Part shown: positions 1 through 9,742 of the stretch, piece after piece | How the letters are laid out: every line of letters starts with the position of its first letter | Numbering within the stretch: position 1 is the first letter of the stretch | DNA from: Owenia fusiformis | Taxonomy: Eukaryota; Annelida; Polychaeta; Sabellida; Oweniidae | Assembly: GCA_903813345.2 (NCBI GenBank) | Contig: CAIIXF020000003.1 | Coordinates: 19,666,931-19,730,930, forward strand | DNA length: 64,000 nt | Direction of reading: 5' to 3' | Made by a program: the position numbers and the translations under genes | Notes under the pieces: model-generated | Databases searched by the model: none | Told to the model about the DNA's origin: nothing | Seen by the model: the letters and a program-made list of their open reading frames with translations, nothing else

Positions 1-747
1 TTCGCAAAATTAAACCGGGGTTAGAATAAACCGGGCGCTAAAATTTGCAAATTCCCGGGAAACTACATGAATACTAGTATTTAAGGAGCTTTTCGTTCAG
101 TACTCGACTTCCGGTTTGTAATTTGAAAAGGGTAAATATTTTTAAATCGTATGTTTCTTTCAATATCTGAAGGATAAATAGCCATCCATCAGTGATTTTG
201 TGATTAGTCAGATGAGATTACAGTAGTTTGGACCAATACCATGTGCGTTAGAAGTCTTACATTTTGATAATTCCTCTGTCATGTCCGTTATTCATTCTTC
301 TGCCATAAATGATAAAATTTCTAATGCATTTCGCTAATTTGATTTTTTAAAGATTAATCTTCATTTCGCTAAAATTTCCCGCGCTAAAACCCCCTAAAAT
401 TGAAAAATCGCTAAAATTTCCCGGTCTCAAAATTACCCGTTTTACAGTAGTTTAGTTCTATTTAGTAATACATGTTTAACACATCATACTTTGAGGTATT
501 TAGAATGTGATGATACCCCCTCACTTCCTCGTCCATACATCTGTGTGTCTGTCTGGCCATAGATAATCTATATATGTTTTGAGACTTTAACAAATTCATA
601 AAAGGCATAAATGATTGTCGTTGAGAATAAAGATTTAGATTCAAACAAAAACAATGATAATATTATGTTATTAATGCAAAAAATGACATAAGAAAATTAT
701 TTTTGAAAAATGTGGGATTTATTGCATTTTCATTTATATTTATATAG
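1..747. repeat. Intronic repeat remnants upstream of the CIBAR exons
   Basis: No exon is recognisable here. Two stretches rich in the motif 'cgctaaaatttcccg' (about 36-60 and 365-445) lie in the same orientation and look like ends of a dispersed repeat; the right one finishes at 'gttttacagtag'. The rest is AT-rich single-copy-looking sequence. The 5' exons of the CIBAR-like gene, encoding the N-terminal half of its BAR domain, should lie upstream of the window. Confidence 0.4.
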
Positions 748-3700
748 ACACAAAGAATTGAAGCCAAAGTTGTGTCTCCACTGAGTCTATATGGGTCCAA
801 CTGCAAACATGCTAAGGTAAGTAACGGTGTCAGTCATTTTCATTACAATGTGATTCTTTTTATGGTCTCTTTGTTTTCTTGTTGAAATATTGTAAACCAG
901 GTTCTTGAGATTATTTTATTTGGCTTTTTAAATATTTGATTTATCCCTTTCTATAACTGCGGTTGGGTAGCATTTTAATTACAACATTAGAAAATGTAAA
1001 ATATGTCAGCTTTTTTATTTGGCAGATTTGGATTGAGTTCACTTTTTGCATACATTTGTACAAATGAAAACTGCCATTCATCTGATCTGGTTCTGATGTG
1101 CATTTTACGAGACTCCAAGCTGGAATTTTCACCATTGGTCCAAGCTCCATTTTTTGCCTCATTTTGGTAAAATCTCTTTTTTCACCAAGTGTGCCCACTG
1201 AATACTGGCACTTTTTACAAAAAGATCCATGAATATCAAAAAATAAAGATATTTTAATTTACCATTTTGGTCAGTTCATTTTGCAATAATAATCAACTTG
1301 GAAATTAATGTATATACTGACTGCATGTGTTTTGTTTGCCAATTCTTTTGGCTTACTAAATTTAATTAAATTCCTATGTATTTTACAGGAGGATTTGAAA
1401 GCTGCATTTACAACTAGAGACAAAGAAATTAAGGAAAAAGAGAAGTTGGAGAAAGTTAAAGATAAAGCTCCAAGTGATAGACATAAAATTGTATCCTTTA
1501 CTGCAAATACACAGTACACTGTTTATACAATTGGGGGAGAAAACATGTATACTACCCTGCATGCAGAGTCTAGTTATAAACAAATCTCTCTTCAGAAGCG
1601 AGGTCGAACAAATGCAAAGGGTACATGTATACAGTACACAAATATTGACCTGTCCAGAGGGTGTCTTTGTAAAAATTATTACATTTATCTGAGATAATTT
1701 TTTGATTCACATAATAAATCAAAATATCACAAAACTTAATCAACTGCATGTACTTCTTTGATTCATGTGAGAGATAAGTCTTTCCCTTCTGTCTCTGAAC
1801 TTTCAATACATTTGCCTTTTGTCGGGGGGGGGGGGGCTAGAAGCTGCTGTTCTTCAATAGAGGGAATCACTCCATATATTTAGAGATGCTTCTTTAACAT
1901 TTATCAGTCAAAACTTGAATCAGAACTTCAAAAAGCGTCAACAGATGCGTCTTTGGCTGAACGTGCCCTGGAAGAAAAAATAGATATGTTTGAGAAGAAA
2001 AAACTGGAAGATATTAAGGTAAAAATAATTAACAAAAATAAAGTCATGCATTCTGTACAAAGTAGTTTGTAAATTTGCAAAGTTCTTTTGAATATTATTT
2101 TTGGTTGCAAATGTGCAGAGACAAATGAGACACATGGAGGAATAATGTCAATCAATCCTTTAGAATTGTCATCATTTTATGTATTTGATTTCACATTTCG
2201 CAAATGAATATTCTTACCATTAAAGTAATCAAGGGAGAAAATTCTTAAATAGTCAATTTAACATGACGCAAAATACTAAGAAATTCTGAATTCAAGACAG
2301 TTGGATGTTTGAATCAAACATGTTTTACAATAATGGTTTCCATTGTTTTGTAGAAAGTGCTTCAAGATTTTGTGTTGACTGAATTGTCATTCCACTGTAA
2401 AGCTGTAGAAAGTTATACTCAGTGTTACCAAGCTCTACAAAATATGAATGAGGAAGATGATTTAGAGGTACAGTACATGTATACTTTATAATATAGATTA
2501 GTCAGGTCAGCTTTGCCGTTTTTCAAAATTCCAACGGGGTTTGACAGTTTGGCTTCAAATCACTTGAAAAGTGCTCAAAGAACTTTTGGCCAGGGGCTCA
2601 TTCGAAGTCTCTAACCCCCTGAACCCTGCACCTTTGACCTGATTTAGTGTTGCAGTAAATAGACAATTAAGGAGATATTGATGCAATGTGGGTCTTAAAT
2701 AATTATGTATACTCTTGGTTATCTTGGCAAATGGCGTGTGGTGTCCTGAGTTATTTCACTAGTTATTATTTTTTCAGGAATTTAGAAACTCACTCCGTAC
2801 AACTCATACATACATACACTCATACAAACTCTCTCTGTCCAAGCAGTGCTGCATCCAGAGGTTTGGGGCATGGTGTCTCAAAATCTTTCATATGTTATAA
2901 TTTCTTTTCAGGAATTTAGAAACTCTCTCCGTCCAAGCAGTGCTGCATCCAGAGGTCTGGGACATGGTGTCTCAAAATCTTCACTGAACACAACTGCCCA
3001 ATCATTAAAGAACACGCCATCTGGTAGAAGAGCAAAGTCAAACCAAAAGCAAACAGTTCAGGTGAGGTGAAATACCAACACAATTCATGGTTTGCTTTAC
3101 TATATGTAAGATTTAAGAACTAATGACAAGATTTGTTGACAATAGGGTAAAGGCATGTTTCTTGTTATGTTACCACCAGAAATTGTGACATATTGTTATA
3201 GTATCCAATTTTTGTGGCCCGTGTTTGGCAGTTGGTGTTCAGTGGTTGATATTTGGTGTAAGACATCTCTAACAAATGGGAGGTGGTGACATTTTGCATG
3301 TTAATGCCTTGTCATTCTAATGATTGTGACATTATGTATCAGATTATAAATAAGAAAAAGGCCAAGATTCTATGACCCATTGCACAATATAGGACCACTG
3401 ATTTTTCTGATCATTTAAAAAAGTAAAATCGTGAAATAATGGGGGAAAATCAAATGCCATTCACCATAAATATGGTATCCTATGGTACCATAAATATGGT
3501 ACCATAAACTAAAAGAGTACTGTAGGGTACCATGAACACTGCACAGCACCATACTTAAATGGTACTATAATGGTACTATACTCTTAATGTACCATATGTG
3601 ATTCCAAAGTACAGACTGGGGGTGTATTCTGTGTCTCCACTAAGAAGTGTTAATGACTTCAGTCATTTTGATGCCGCTTGTCAAATTATAATTGCTTTTC

Positions 3701-3812
3701 ATTTTGCTTGTAGTATGATGATGAAGATGATGACGATGACGAAGAGGATGATGACAGCTATGAAGATGATGATGAAGAATACACATATGATCGTAGATTT
3801 AATGCTCGGTAA
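748..3812 (+). CDS. CIBAR1: CIBAR1/FAM92-like BAR-domain protein, 3' six exons (partial)
   Basis: Six exons with GT/AG borders are read: 748-816, 1389-1490, 1908-2018, 2354-2467, 2912-3061 and 3714-3812 (stop TAA 3810-3812). The first four introns and the last are all phase 0, giving 214 residues. The peptide follows the vertebrate FAM92/CIBAR order: 'RIEAKVVSPL', 'EDLKAAFTTRDKE', 'PSDRHKI', 'ESELQKASTDAS', 'IDMFEKKKLEDIK', 'LSFHCKAVESYTQCYQ', 'EEDDLEEFRNSL', then a Ser-rich linker and an Asp/Glu tail. This is the C-terminal half of the coiled-coil BAR-like domain. CIBAR proteins work with CBY1 at the ciliary base and bind curved membranes; that role is known for the family and inferred here. 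The donor after exon 2 (gtatcc) is weak. The N-terminus lies outside the window. A partial duplicate of the fifth exon precedes it. Confidence 0.9.
2503..2640. repeat. Dispersed repeat 'GCCAGGGG' family, copy 1
   Basis: This shares blocks with 14617-14755 and 30428-30540: 'gtcagctttgcc', 'cacttgaaaa-gctca' and 'ttttggccagggg' occur in the same order and spacing. The family is non-coding and probably a hAT-like non-autonomous element. Its ends in this copy are not clear. Confidence 0.5.
2761..2911 (+). pseudogene. Duplicated, frameshifted copy of CIBAR exon 5
   Basis: The 3' splice site and first part of exon 5 are present twice. This copy starts after 'ttttttcag' at 2777, reads 'EFRNSLR', and is then interrupted by a tract of acatac/actcatac repeats before resuming as 'gtccaagcagtgctgcatcc' and on to the 'gtgtctcaaaatct' block. 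The true exon starts at 2912, 134 bp downstream. Used as an exon, this copy would change frame after about seven residues and stop at 'ttataa' near 2900, removing the acidic tail. It is either a dead exon or an alternative 3' end. Confidence 0.75.
3164..3313 (+). repeat. Dispersed 'TTATGTCACCACC...GCCTTGTC' repeat, copy 1
   Basis: This short copy has the 5' block 'gtgacatattgttata' and the 3' block 'aggtggtgacattttgcatg' followed by 'ttaatgccttgtc'. The same two ends recur at 4919-5048, 27215-27349, 60300-60423, as a 3' end only at 39016-39069, and as the far-apart ends 41427 and 51712. It is probably a deletion derivative of a larger element. Confidence 0.7.
3470..3597. repeat. GGTACC-rich palindromic tract
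   Basis: Short palindromes based on 'tggtaccata' recur several times across 130 bp between the last two CIBAR exons. It may be a degenerate MITE. No coding potential is seen. Confidence 0.4.
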
Positions 3813-4038
3813 CCATAACATGATAGCAACAGTGGACAATGTCATTCACATGATCATATGTCTATTCTCTGTAACCATAGCAGCAATGGACATTGATATT
3901 CATAGTATCATAGATTAAATGCTCACATACCATAGCAACAGTATTGTTGCTTCAAAAGCCATATCAACAGGACAGAGGATAATCATGTGAATATATAGAA
4001 TATTTAGACCCAGCTGCCATAGCAACTGTGGACAATAT

Positions 4039-4169
4039 ACAATTATTGACCTCACCAGAGGTTTACTGTCAAAATTATATCCCGAGACTGTAAACCGAGA
4101 CCGTAGGTCGAGGTTTACAGTCGAGGGATATAATTTTGACAGTAAACCGAATGGAGAGGTCTATAATTG
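4039..4169. repeat. Terminal hairpin of element a
   Basis: The two arms are about 55 bp each. The left reads 'caattattgacctcacc' through 'ttatatcccgagactgtaaa'; the right is its near complement ending 'gaggtctataattg'. The loop is 'cgagaccgtaggtcga'. The ORF's stop codon (TAG, 4161-4163) lies inside the right arm, so the hairpin closes the coding region. Confidence 0.85.
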
Positions 4170-4595
4170 TTTTGTTAGTCCGAAGAATATCTTAGATTTT
4201 CTGATTTGGGTGGTTTTACCTTTTCCTGACTTCTGCAGTTCCACAACAATCGCTTTGAAAACATTTGATGCCTTGAATTCAGACTTGGTAATGTCCATCT
4301 TAAGTGTCTCTCTGATGTATCGTGCCACTCCCCATTTAAGAAGCTGAAATGATTTCAACTTATAAAGTCCACCGTCTTTTTTTCTCTTACCAACGTAAAA
4401 CTTTTTCAAAAAATTATCTACATCTGCCACGGCAGTAAGTTCACTCAATGGAGTCAAAATACTCTCCTGGGCGAAGTCCACTAAAAGCTTTGTACAAAGT
4501 TTTAGATTTTTCTTCGTATTTTGACTGTCTTTACTCTCTAAGAGACTAATAATATCCTCATCTTCAACATTTTTGAAACGGCTAGTGGTGGCCAT
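4161..4595 (-). CDS. Crypton-like tyrosine recombinase N-terminal (core-binding) domain protein, truncated
   Basis: This is a 144-residue protein from the second ATG (aaaATGGCC). An in-frame ATG 24 bases upstream (4619) lies inside the CRE palindrome and is less likely. The sequence 'RFKNVEDEDIISLLESKDS', 'NTKKNL', 'LKKFYVGKRKKDGGLYK', 'LLKWGVARYI' and 'FKAIVVELQKSGKGK' resembles the SAM-like core-binding domain preceding the catalytic domain in Crypton-derived and KIAA1958/DUF3504-type recombinases of animals. The ORF ends at the hairpin just where the catalytic domain should begin, so no Arg/His/Tyr catalytic residues exist. It may be a relic or a DNA-binding-only protein. The family call rests on remembered motif resemblance, not a search. 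Confidence 0.6.
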   Translation of the reverse strand: MATTSRFKNVEDEDIISLLESKDSQNTKKNLKLCTKLLVDFAQESILTPLSELTAVADVDNFLKKFYVGKRKKDGGLYKLKSFQLLKWGVARYIRETLKMDITKSEFKASNVFKAIVVELQKSGKGKTTQIRKSKIFFGLTKQL

Positions 4596-4599
4596 TTTA

Positions 4600-4700
4600 T
4601 CGTCTGACAATGACGTCATTTTAGTGGAATGCTGGGAATATTATTCACCGGCAATGCATTGCGCGGTGTACAGTTAAAATTATTCACCGCTCGTTGACCA
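4600..4700 (-). promoter_or_regulatory. Promoter-like module of element a (CCAAT, ZNF143-like, CRE)
   Basis: Immediately upstream of the ORF are a perfect CRE (tgacgtca), 'ttcccagcattcc' and 'aatgcattgcg' (both resembling the ZNF143/Staf site), two copies of 'ggtgaataat', and 'gattggtcaa' (CCAAT box). The motif identities are established; their use here is inferred. Confidence 0.5.
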
Positions 4701-4918
4701 ATCAAAATCGAGTATTTCAACTGAGGTACTAACAATATAAATCATACACTAGTTTGTACATATAATTTTCAGTTCACCATATTTTAGTGGAAAAGGAGTA
4801 CTCGTTCCCATATAACATGGTACATGTACATTGATTCCTGGGAAACATTAAAATGGGGTATATAATTTAAAGTACCCATGATATAAATTATAAGAAGACA
4901 ATCATATTGTTATTTATT

Positions 4919-5048
4919 ATTATGTCACCACATGAAGTGGTGACATGTGGTGTTGTTATGGATTCCAACTTTTTTGTGGATGCGGTGTTCAGTGGTCGGT
5001 GTTTGTAACAAATGGCAGGTAGTGACATTTTGCATGTTATTGCCTTGT
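4919..5048 (+). repeat. Dispersed 'TTATGTCACCACC...GCCTTGT' repeat, copy 2
   Basis: A short copy with both ends: 'attatgtcaccac' at the left, and 'gtaacaaatggcaggtagtg' running to 'attgccttgt' at the right. Confidence 0.7.
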
Positions 5049-5111
5049 TTATTTATTTTAATGGATAGGAAACCTAGCCACAAGACAGAAATATATGCAT
5101 AAACTAATTTT

Positions 5112-5780
5112 CCCTAAGCGAAGTGATAGGCCAAAATCTAGCAGAATCGAGTAAGGAAAAGTTGATCCTACCAACGATAATAAATTCAGTAGCCTACGAC
5201 TACCATTTTGTGAGTTGTTATCTGTGAAGACTTAGCTTGTATTCTCGAATGCAAATAGCGGCTAACCGGATTAACCTATTGATTTGCATAAAATAGATTG
5301 TCAGTTTGAAGTTGCAATATTGAACGACCCATTTGTCGACTAACAGTGATCATGTGACTTTTCATGCCATTATCACATGATAAAACAAACTTTAAATGCT
5401 CTAGATGTACTTTTTGATGTTATTTACAATTCCGAACACCTCGATAGCCAGTGTTAATTGCTGCTTTAATACCAGATTAAATCATTATTTAGCTCGGCTA
5501 CTGGGTTTGGGGCAAGAGCTGGCAACTAACGGGATGCACGACAGGCGCTATTCATATTTAAATGAGTTTGCCATCAAATTGTAATCAACCCGCAAGCTGG
5601 TAGCCGCTATTTGCATTCGCGAATACAAGCTTAGAGGAGAATTATATAAACACATGAACTGAGTTGTGTAAGATCTTCCACTTACACATGCACAAAATTT
5701 GTGGAACTGAATTTATTTATTTTTGGTAGTCTTTTCCTTACTCGATTCAACAAGATTTTGGCTTATCACTTAGCCTTGGG
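5112..5780. mobile_element. Foldback element with a second MITE inside it
   Basis: The outer inverted repeats are about 80 bp (5112-5190 and 5703-5780), sharing 'gaatcgagtaaggaaaag' and 'aagtgata-gccaaaatct'. An inner element (5231-5634) has its own terminal repeats sharing 'gcgaatgcaaatagcggcta'-type sequence. The interior has no ORF. The arrangement implies insertion of one MITE into another. Confidence 0.75.
5231..5634. mobile_element. Inner MITE with 33-bp terminal inverted repeats
   Basis: The left end 'ttagcttgtattctcgaatg' continues into 'caaatagcggcta'. The right end is its complement ending 'cgaatacaagcttag'. No coding sequence is present. Confidence 0.75.
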
Positions 5781-7041
5781 TGTAAATGTAGGTTTAATAT
5801 GCTGTATTCATAACAAGACAGGATGATAATATTCATCTGATGGTAGATTTAAAGTTTGGTAACCATAGCGATAAATCATAACAATAAGAATAGTATTGTA
5901 GATTTAAAGATCAGAAGTTTTAGCAACAAATTAGTCGGTTATGTTTGTTTGATGCTCAGTAACCATAGGAATCTATGAAAATCATTTTATAACCACAAAT
6001 GAAAATTACCATAAGAGATCAAGCTTACAATGGCTTTTTTGATGCTACGTTCTATTTATAGTATCTCTCTTTGTTGAATGTAGATGTTCAGGAGGACAGA
6101 GATAGAGGTGTGACTTACAATGATGAGAATCTCATATGATTGAAAAAAATTAATATCAATGGCCTAGATGGAATGGTGAGGTTTGATGTTGGATAAAATA
6201 CCATAAATCAAAAACAAATATCATGTTTTTGTTGTTGAATGTATCTTGAATTTATCATGATCAGAGTTTTTAAAAAATTTAGTTAGAAATGGCCAATAAA
6301 TGATTGTTTTTTTTTTATCATCTTTCATATTTATTGTAAGCACAAGTCATTTAGATACAATTACAAGGGGCAAAGCGCTGTAAGCATTAGATGTCCCCTT
6401 ATATAAATAAACAATAAAGTACAATATTCATTTTAACCTGGATGTCACAATAAATGATTGTAATGTTGTGTTTTCTGTTTTCTTCAGATAACTGTATATC
6501 CTCTATCCTCCTATCACACAGGGTTACTCATGTAAATGGACTACTATTTAATCAATTTCATTCATGGATAAAAATCCATTGTTTTTCCTGTATAGCCCAT
6601 TGAATGACAGAAGCATTTTAATTTTAAAATCCTCTAACTCGACGGATATGACAATGGAAAAATAAAAATCATAAACCCACATGTTTGGTTAATTTTAACT
6701 GGATATAAGGAACCAAGAATTGATATTGAGAGGATAGAAAAATAATCAGGTCCATTTAACAGGTTATTGGTCCACTAAAGCTTTTGTAATACATGTATAA
6801 GCCATACTGTATAAATTATTTGTGGATTATATCCAGAAGGTGCACTTTGATTAGTAGGTGAGGCAAATTCTATTGGATTCACAGGTTAAGATGTTATACA
6901 CCCAGAAGTCAGATATTTAATGTGACATTTTGGAGGAGATTTAAATAACTAGATATATATAGTCCATTTTTCATTTTCTTGACTTATGAATATCTAAAAA
7001 CATGATGTTTTTCTTTGCAAATAGTATCAATAGGGTTTATT

Positions 7042-7245
7042 GGAGTGATTTAGCTGGGTTGCCAAAAAATTAACGTTGGGGAAAATTTTTGTATCTATCA
7101 CCATGGTAACATACCAGGTACATGGTGGTATCCCGACGCTAAGTCAATAGTCAACACCATGTTAAGCCAATGCACCCCTCCCTAATTAGCCGATATACTT
7201 TTTTCCCCAAACTAACTTTTTGTCCAACCCAGTTAAATCACTTCA
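7042..7245. mobile_element. 205-bp MITE
   Basis: Terminal inverted repeats of about 43 bp are present. The left 'agtgatttagctgggttg' to 'gttggggaaaa' is mirrored by 'ttttccccaaactaac' to 'cccagttaaatcactt'. Non-coding. Confidence 0.7.
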
Positions 7246-7672
7246 GAAAACTCTTGTTATTATAAATTAACCATAAAACATGGTGTTTTTAACAATTCAT
7301 AGGTTCACTATAGTATGTATAGGGATGACAAATGGACTAATAGTATATCTTTAGTTGACTTTACTACTATATGTATTTGATTCAACATTGAAAACACATG
7401 CATAGTTCAATGTCCACTTATGAATAAAATGTGATTTTATATACTTTCTTGTTCTATATAACTACCACTTTACAAAAGTTGCGATGCTATTATTATTTGT
7501 TTTCGGTCCCTCTGCCTTTTCATTTACTGATTCCAGTTGATATTGGTCATATCCCACATAGTGGGTCCAGAAATTAACAAAAAATGCTTGGATTTCAGGA
7601 AAAAATTGGGTACATATTTTGAAAAACAGCCATTGAAGGAACAGTTTATAAGCCAATTGTCATCTAATTAAG

Positions 7673-8100
7673 GAATAAATAATGATAGGCCATTCAATAT
7701 GGTGAAATTCAGCACGAGTTGGACTGAATGTTGTATAAAGCATGAACTGAAGGTTAGGGCAATTGTTCTGACGTTCTGTCCAATGACTTATGAGTGTAGA
7801 ATTTCACCATATTGAATGGCCTATCATTATTTATTCAGATTTAAACATAGAAAATGAATAGAATGTTCAGAGAATTGGCGATTGAGGTCAATGGAATAAC
7901 CAAACTTGCTGCTATTTTCGCCATTCCAAGGTGTGACTTCATAATACAACACAATACATGCATTTTGATTCCTGGAAGCAGATCGAAAGAGCATAGTCGT
8001 GCATCTATTGAGAAATAGAGAACGTTCTTTATTGGTTTAATGCTGCATTTTGATTGGTTGAGAAATTCAATTAGAGCACGTTAGAATTGATTTTTTATCA
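7673..8100 (-). mobile_element. Hairpin-ended promoter-bearing element (element b)
   Basis: A 38-bp perfect inverted repeat (7673-7710 and 7799-7836; inner sequence 'taggccattcaatatggtga') brackets an 88-base loop. On the minus strand upstream of it are two CCAAT boxes ('aaccaatcaaaatgc', 'aaaccaataaag'), 'ttccaggaatcaaaatgcat', a CRE-like 'tgaagtcac', and an ATG (ATGGCGAAAATAGC) opening a 27-codon frame that stops before the hairpin. The order matches element a, with most of the ORF missing. Boundaries on the CCAAT side are approximate. Confidence 0.5.
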
Positions 8101-8529
8101 TTCTGTGAACTTTTTTTGAAAAACAGAGATTGGCCAATCCATAAGGCCCATGGCTCATGTCTCATTCATTTTCATGGTTGAAAAGCCAATAAAATATAAA
8201 CCTCTGAAGCCTCTGAAATCATGGTTTCAACATGTTTCAACACAACTGACTGTAACTTTGTTTTAGCATGTGCCATACACACTCTGGATGAACAAACTAC
8301 AAAGATTACTGAGATGGTGGACGTGGTTTATGACTATATATTTCATATGATAAGTTTTTGAGCTCATTCTATCAGATTTGATTATGTACTGACTCAACTT
8401 CGAACCTGTGTTGTCAGGTTGTTCACTTTGTTGACTCAATTTGTTTACAATAAACGGGGATTCCCCATCGGTTATTGAGAATACTGAACTGTGATTCGTC
8501 AGCCTGTAAATAAATTATGAGAATAAGCA

Positions 8530-8790
8530 GTGCCCTCTTGACCAATCAGAAACAAGGAAAATCTGGGTTGGATTCTCATTTACATAATCATTCATCAACA
8601 TTACACTAAGGAAATATACATCCTCGGAATACTGCAAAATATCGTATATTTTAACTGAAATGAACTCCATCCTTCATGCAAACTTGTTCATGAATATACA
8701 CTCTACTTAAATTCATCACAGACAGTAAGCTGGATTACGGATATCTACAAGAAAATCAGCTCTAAAGTTGGAACACAAAGGTAAAAATGG
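8530..8790 (+). promoter_or_regulatory. Possible NFAT5 promoter and non-coding first exon
   Basis: A CCAAT box ('gaccaatcag', about 8540) and 'atttacataatc' precede a stretch ending at a plausible donor ('cacaaag|gtaaaa', 8781). This could be a 5'UTR exon splicing to the start-codon exon near 9591. An ATG with good context (aaaATGGCGGC, 8788) opens a 39-codon frame followed by 'aag|gtaaag'. This is position-based inference only. Confidence 0.22.
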
Positions 8791-9180
8791 CGGCATCCTG
8801 TTTATTTATCGCCATGTTGTTTTTATCTTACTCCACTAAAGTAAATCGCTTTATTTGCATTTTCTCAAGTATCAATGTCAATGACAGTTTGATAAGTTGT
8901 AAGGTAAAGATGAGAATTTTTAAAAAACTCTACATTTTACGTGTCATCTTGAAGTTTTGACTGCTATTTTTGATGTTTGAGATGGACATATTTTGACTGC
9001 AAGCGAAAATTGCACGTCACATGTCTAACAATAAAAGCACAAAGGGCAACGTGTGTAAACACAAAAATTCAAGATAAGCACTGGTAGTGGTAACTGTGGT
9101 TGCCTTGCATGGTTTGAACTATACTATATGACCATTTCTTCACATATTTGACTTCCTTGCAACGAAGTTGGTACGAGATA

Positions 9181-9417
9181 CAGTTGGGGACAAAAATAAA
9201 TGACAGGTCGATTTTCGATCACCATTTCCTAATTATGGTGGTCTGAAAGCCCATAATTTCCAATATTGTCTAGATACATATCCCTTAAAATTTGTATATT
9301 TTACATTTTGTATAATCTCATCCACTGATTTATGGCCTCTTGTAAATTCTCTTATTTTTAACATGGGAAATCCTCACTTCAGCAAATCCACCTGTCATTT
9401 ATTTATGTCCCCAACTG
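9181..9417. mobile_element. 237-bp MITE with CAGTTGGGGACA ends and TA target duplication
   Basis: The terminal repeats of about 34 bp start 'cagttggggacaaaaataaa' on the left and are mirrored on the right by 'ttatgtccccaactg'. TA flanks both ends (9179-9180, 9418-9419), as expected for Tc1/mariner/pogo-mobilised elements. Non-coding. Confidence 0.8.
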
Positions 9418-9590
9418 TAGATCTAAGTTATGTCCAATTGTCCATCACCCATCTCGTACAAAGACCGCATCTCTGTCAGAGACTCTGACGATGAATTGAC
9501 ATCCATGAAATAACTCATCTTCGGTCCTCTGTTGGTCTGAGGACACTGAAAACCAAGCGTTTGAAGATGGAAATAACTTATGTTTTTCAG

Positions 9591-9693
9591 GCACATCAAC
9601 TCACCTCATTCTCAAAGATCACCATGAATACAGACTAACTTGCGCTCAAGCCTCAAACATGGATCTATTTGCAACAAAACTCTGAAACAACTC
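9591..9693 (+). promoter_or_regulatory. NFAT5 5' leader with two short upstream ORFs
   Basis: An acceptor 'atgtttttcag|gcac' opens the exon. Before the main ATG are ATG at 9624 (MNTD, stop 9636-9638; context caccATGa) and ATG at 9659 (MDLFATKL, stop 9683-9685). Both end before the main start, so ribosomes would have to scan past or reinitiate. This depends on the exon call being right. Confidence 0.45.
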
Positions 9694-9742
9694 ATGACCA
9701 GCCTTGGTACAATCTCTGAATCCCATTTACCTACTGATAATG
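9694..9742 (+). CDS. NFAT5: NFAT5-like exon with proposed start codon
   Basis: ATG at 9694 reads '[16 protein letters not shown]' plus one base, ending at a strong donor (aatg|gtaagt). The leftover G joins the 'GA' that opens the next exon (12080) to make GGA, so phase fits exactly. I do not recognise the peptide; vertebrate NFAT5 first exons are variable. The start is supported by phase and position only. Confidence 0.55.

Larger units (their letters stand above)
4039..4745 (-). mobile_element. Hairpin-ended element carrying a recombinase-like ORF (element a)
   Basis: Read on the minus strand, the order is: a CCAAT context ('gattggtcaa', about 4695), 'aatgcattgcgc' and 'ttcccagcattcc' (ZNF143/Staf-like, about 4625-4665), CRE 'atgacgtcat' (4610-4619), a 144-codon ORF, and a terminal hairpin (4039-4169). 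The outer hairpin sequence 'tagacctc' is shared with the element at 23005-23617. Only one end is well defined; the promoter-side end near 4745 is a guess based on where recognisable motifs stop. Confidence 0.6.
5781..9180. other. Mobile-element-rich stretch between the CIBAR and NFAT5 genes
   Basis: Apart from the MITEs at 7042-7245 and 7673-8100 and the possible promoter near 8540-8780, I see no exon or RNA gene. The sequence is AT-rich. Confidence 0.5.

Noticed and set aside
3598-3918. 106-codon Met-rich open frame
   Set aside because: It is the out-of-frame reading of the GAT/GAA-rich acidic CIBAR exon (3714-3812).
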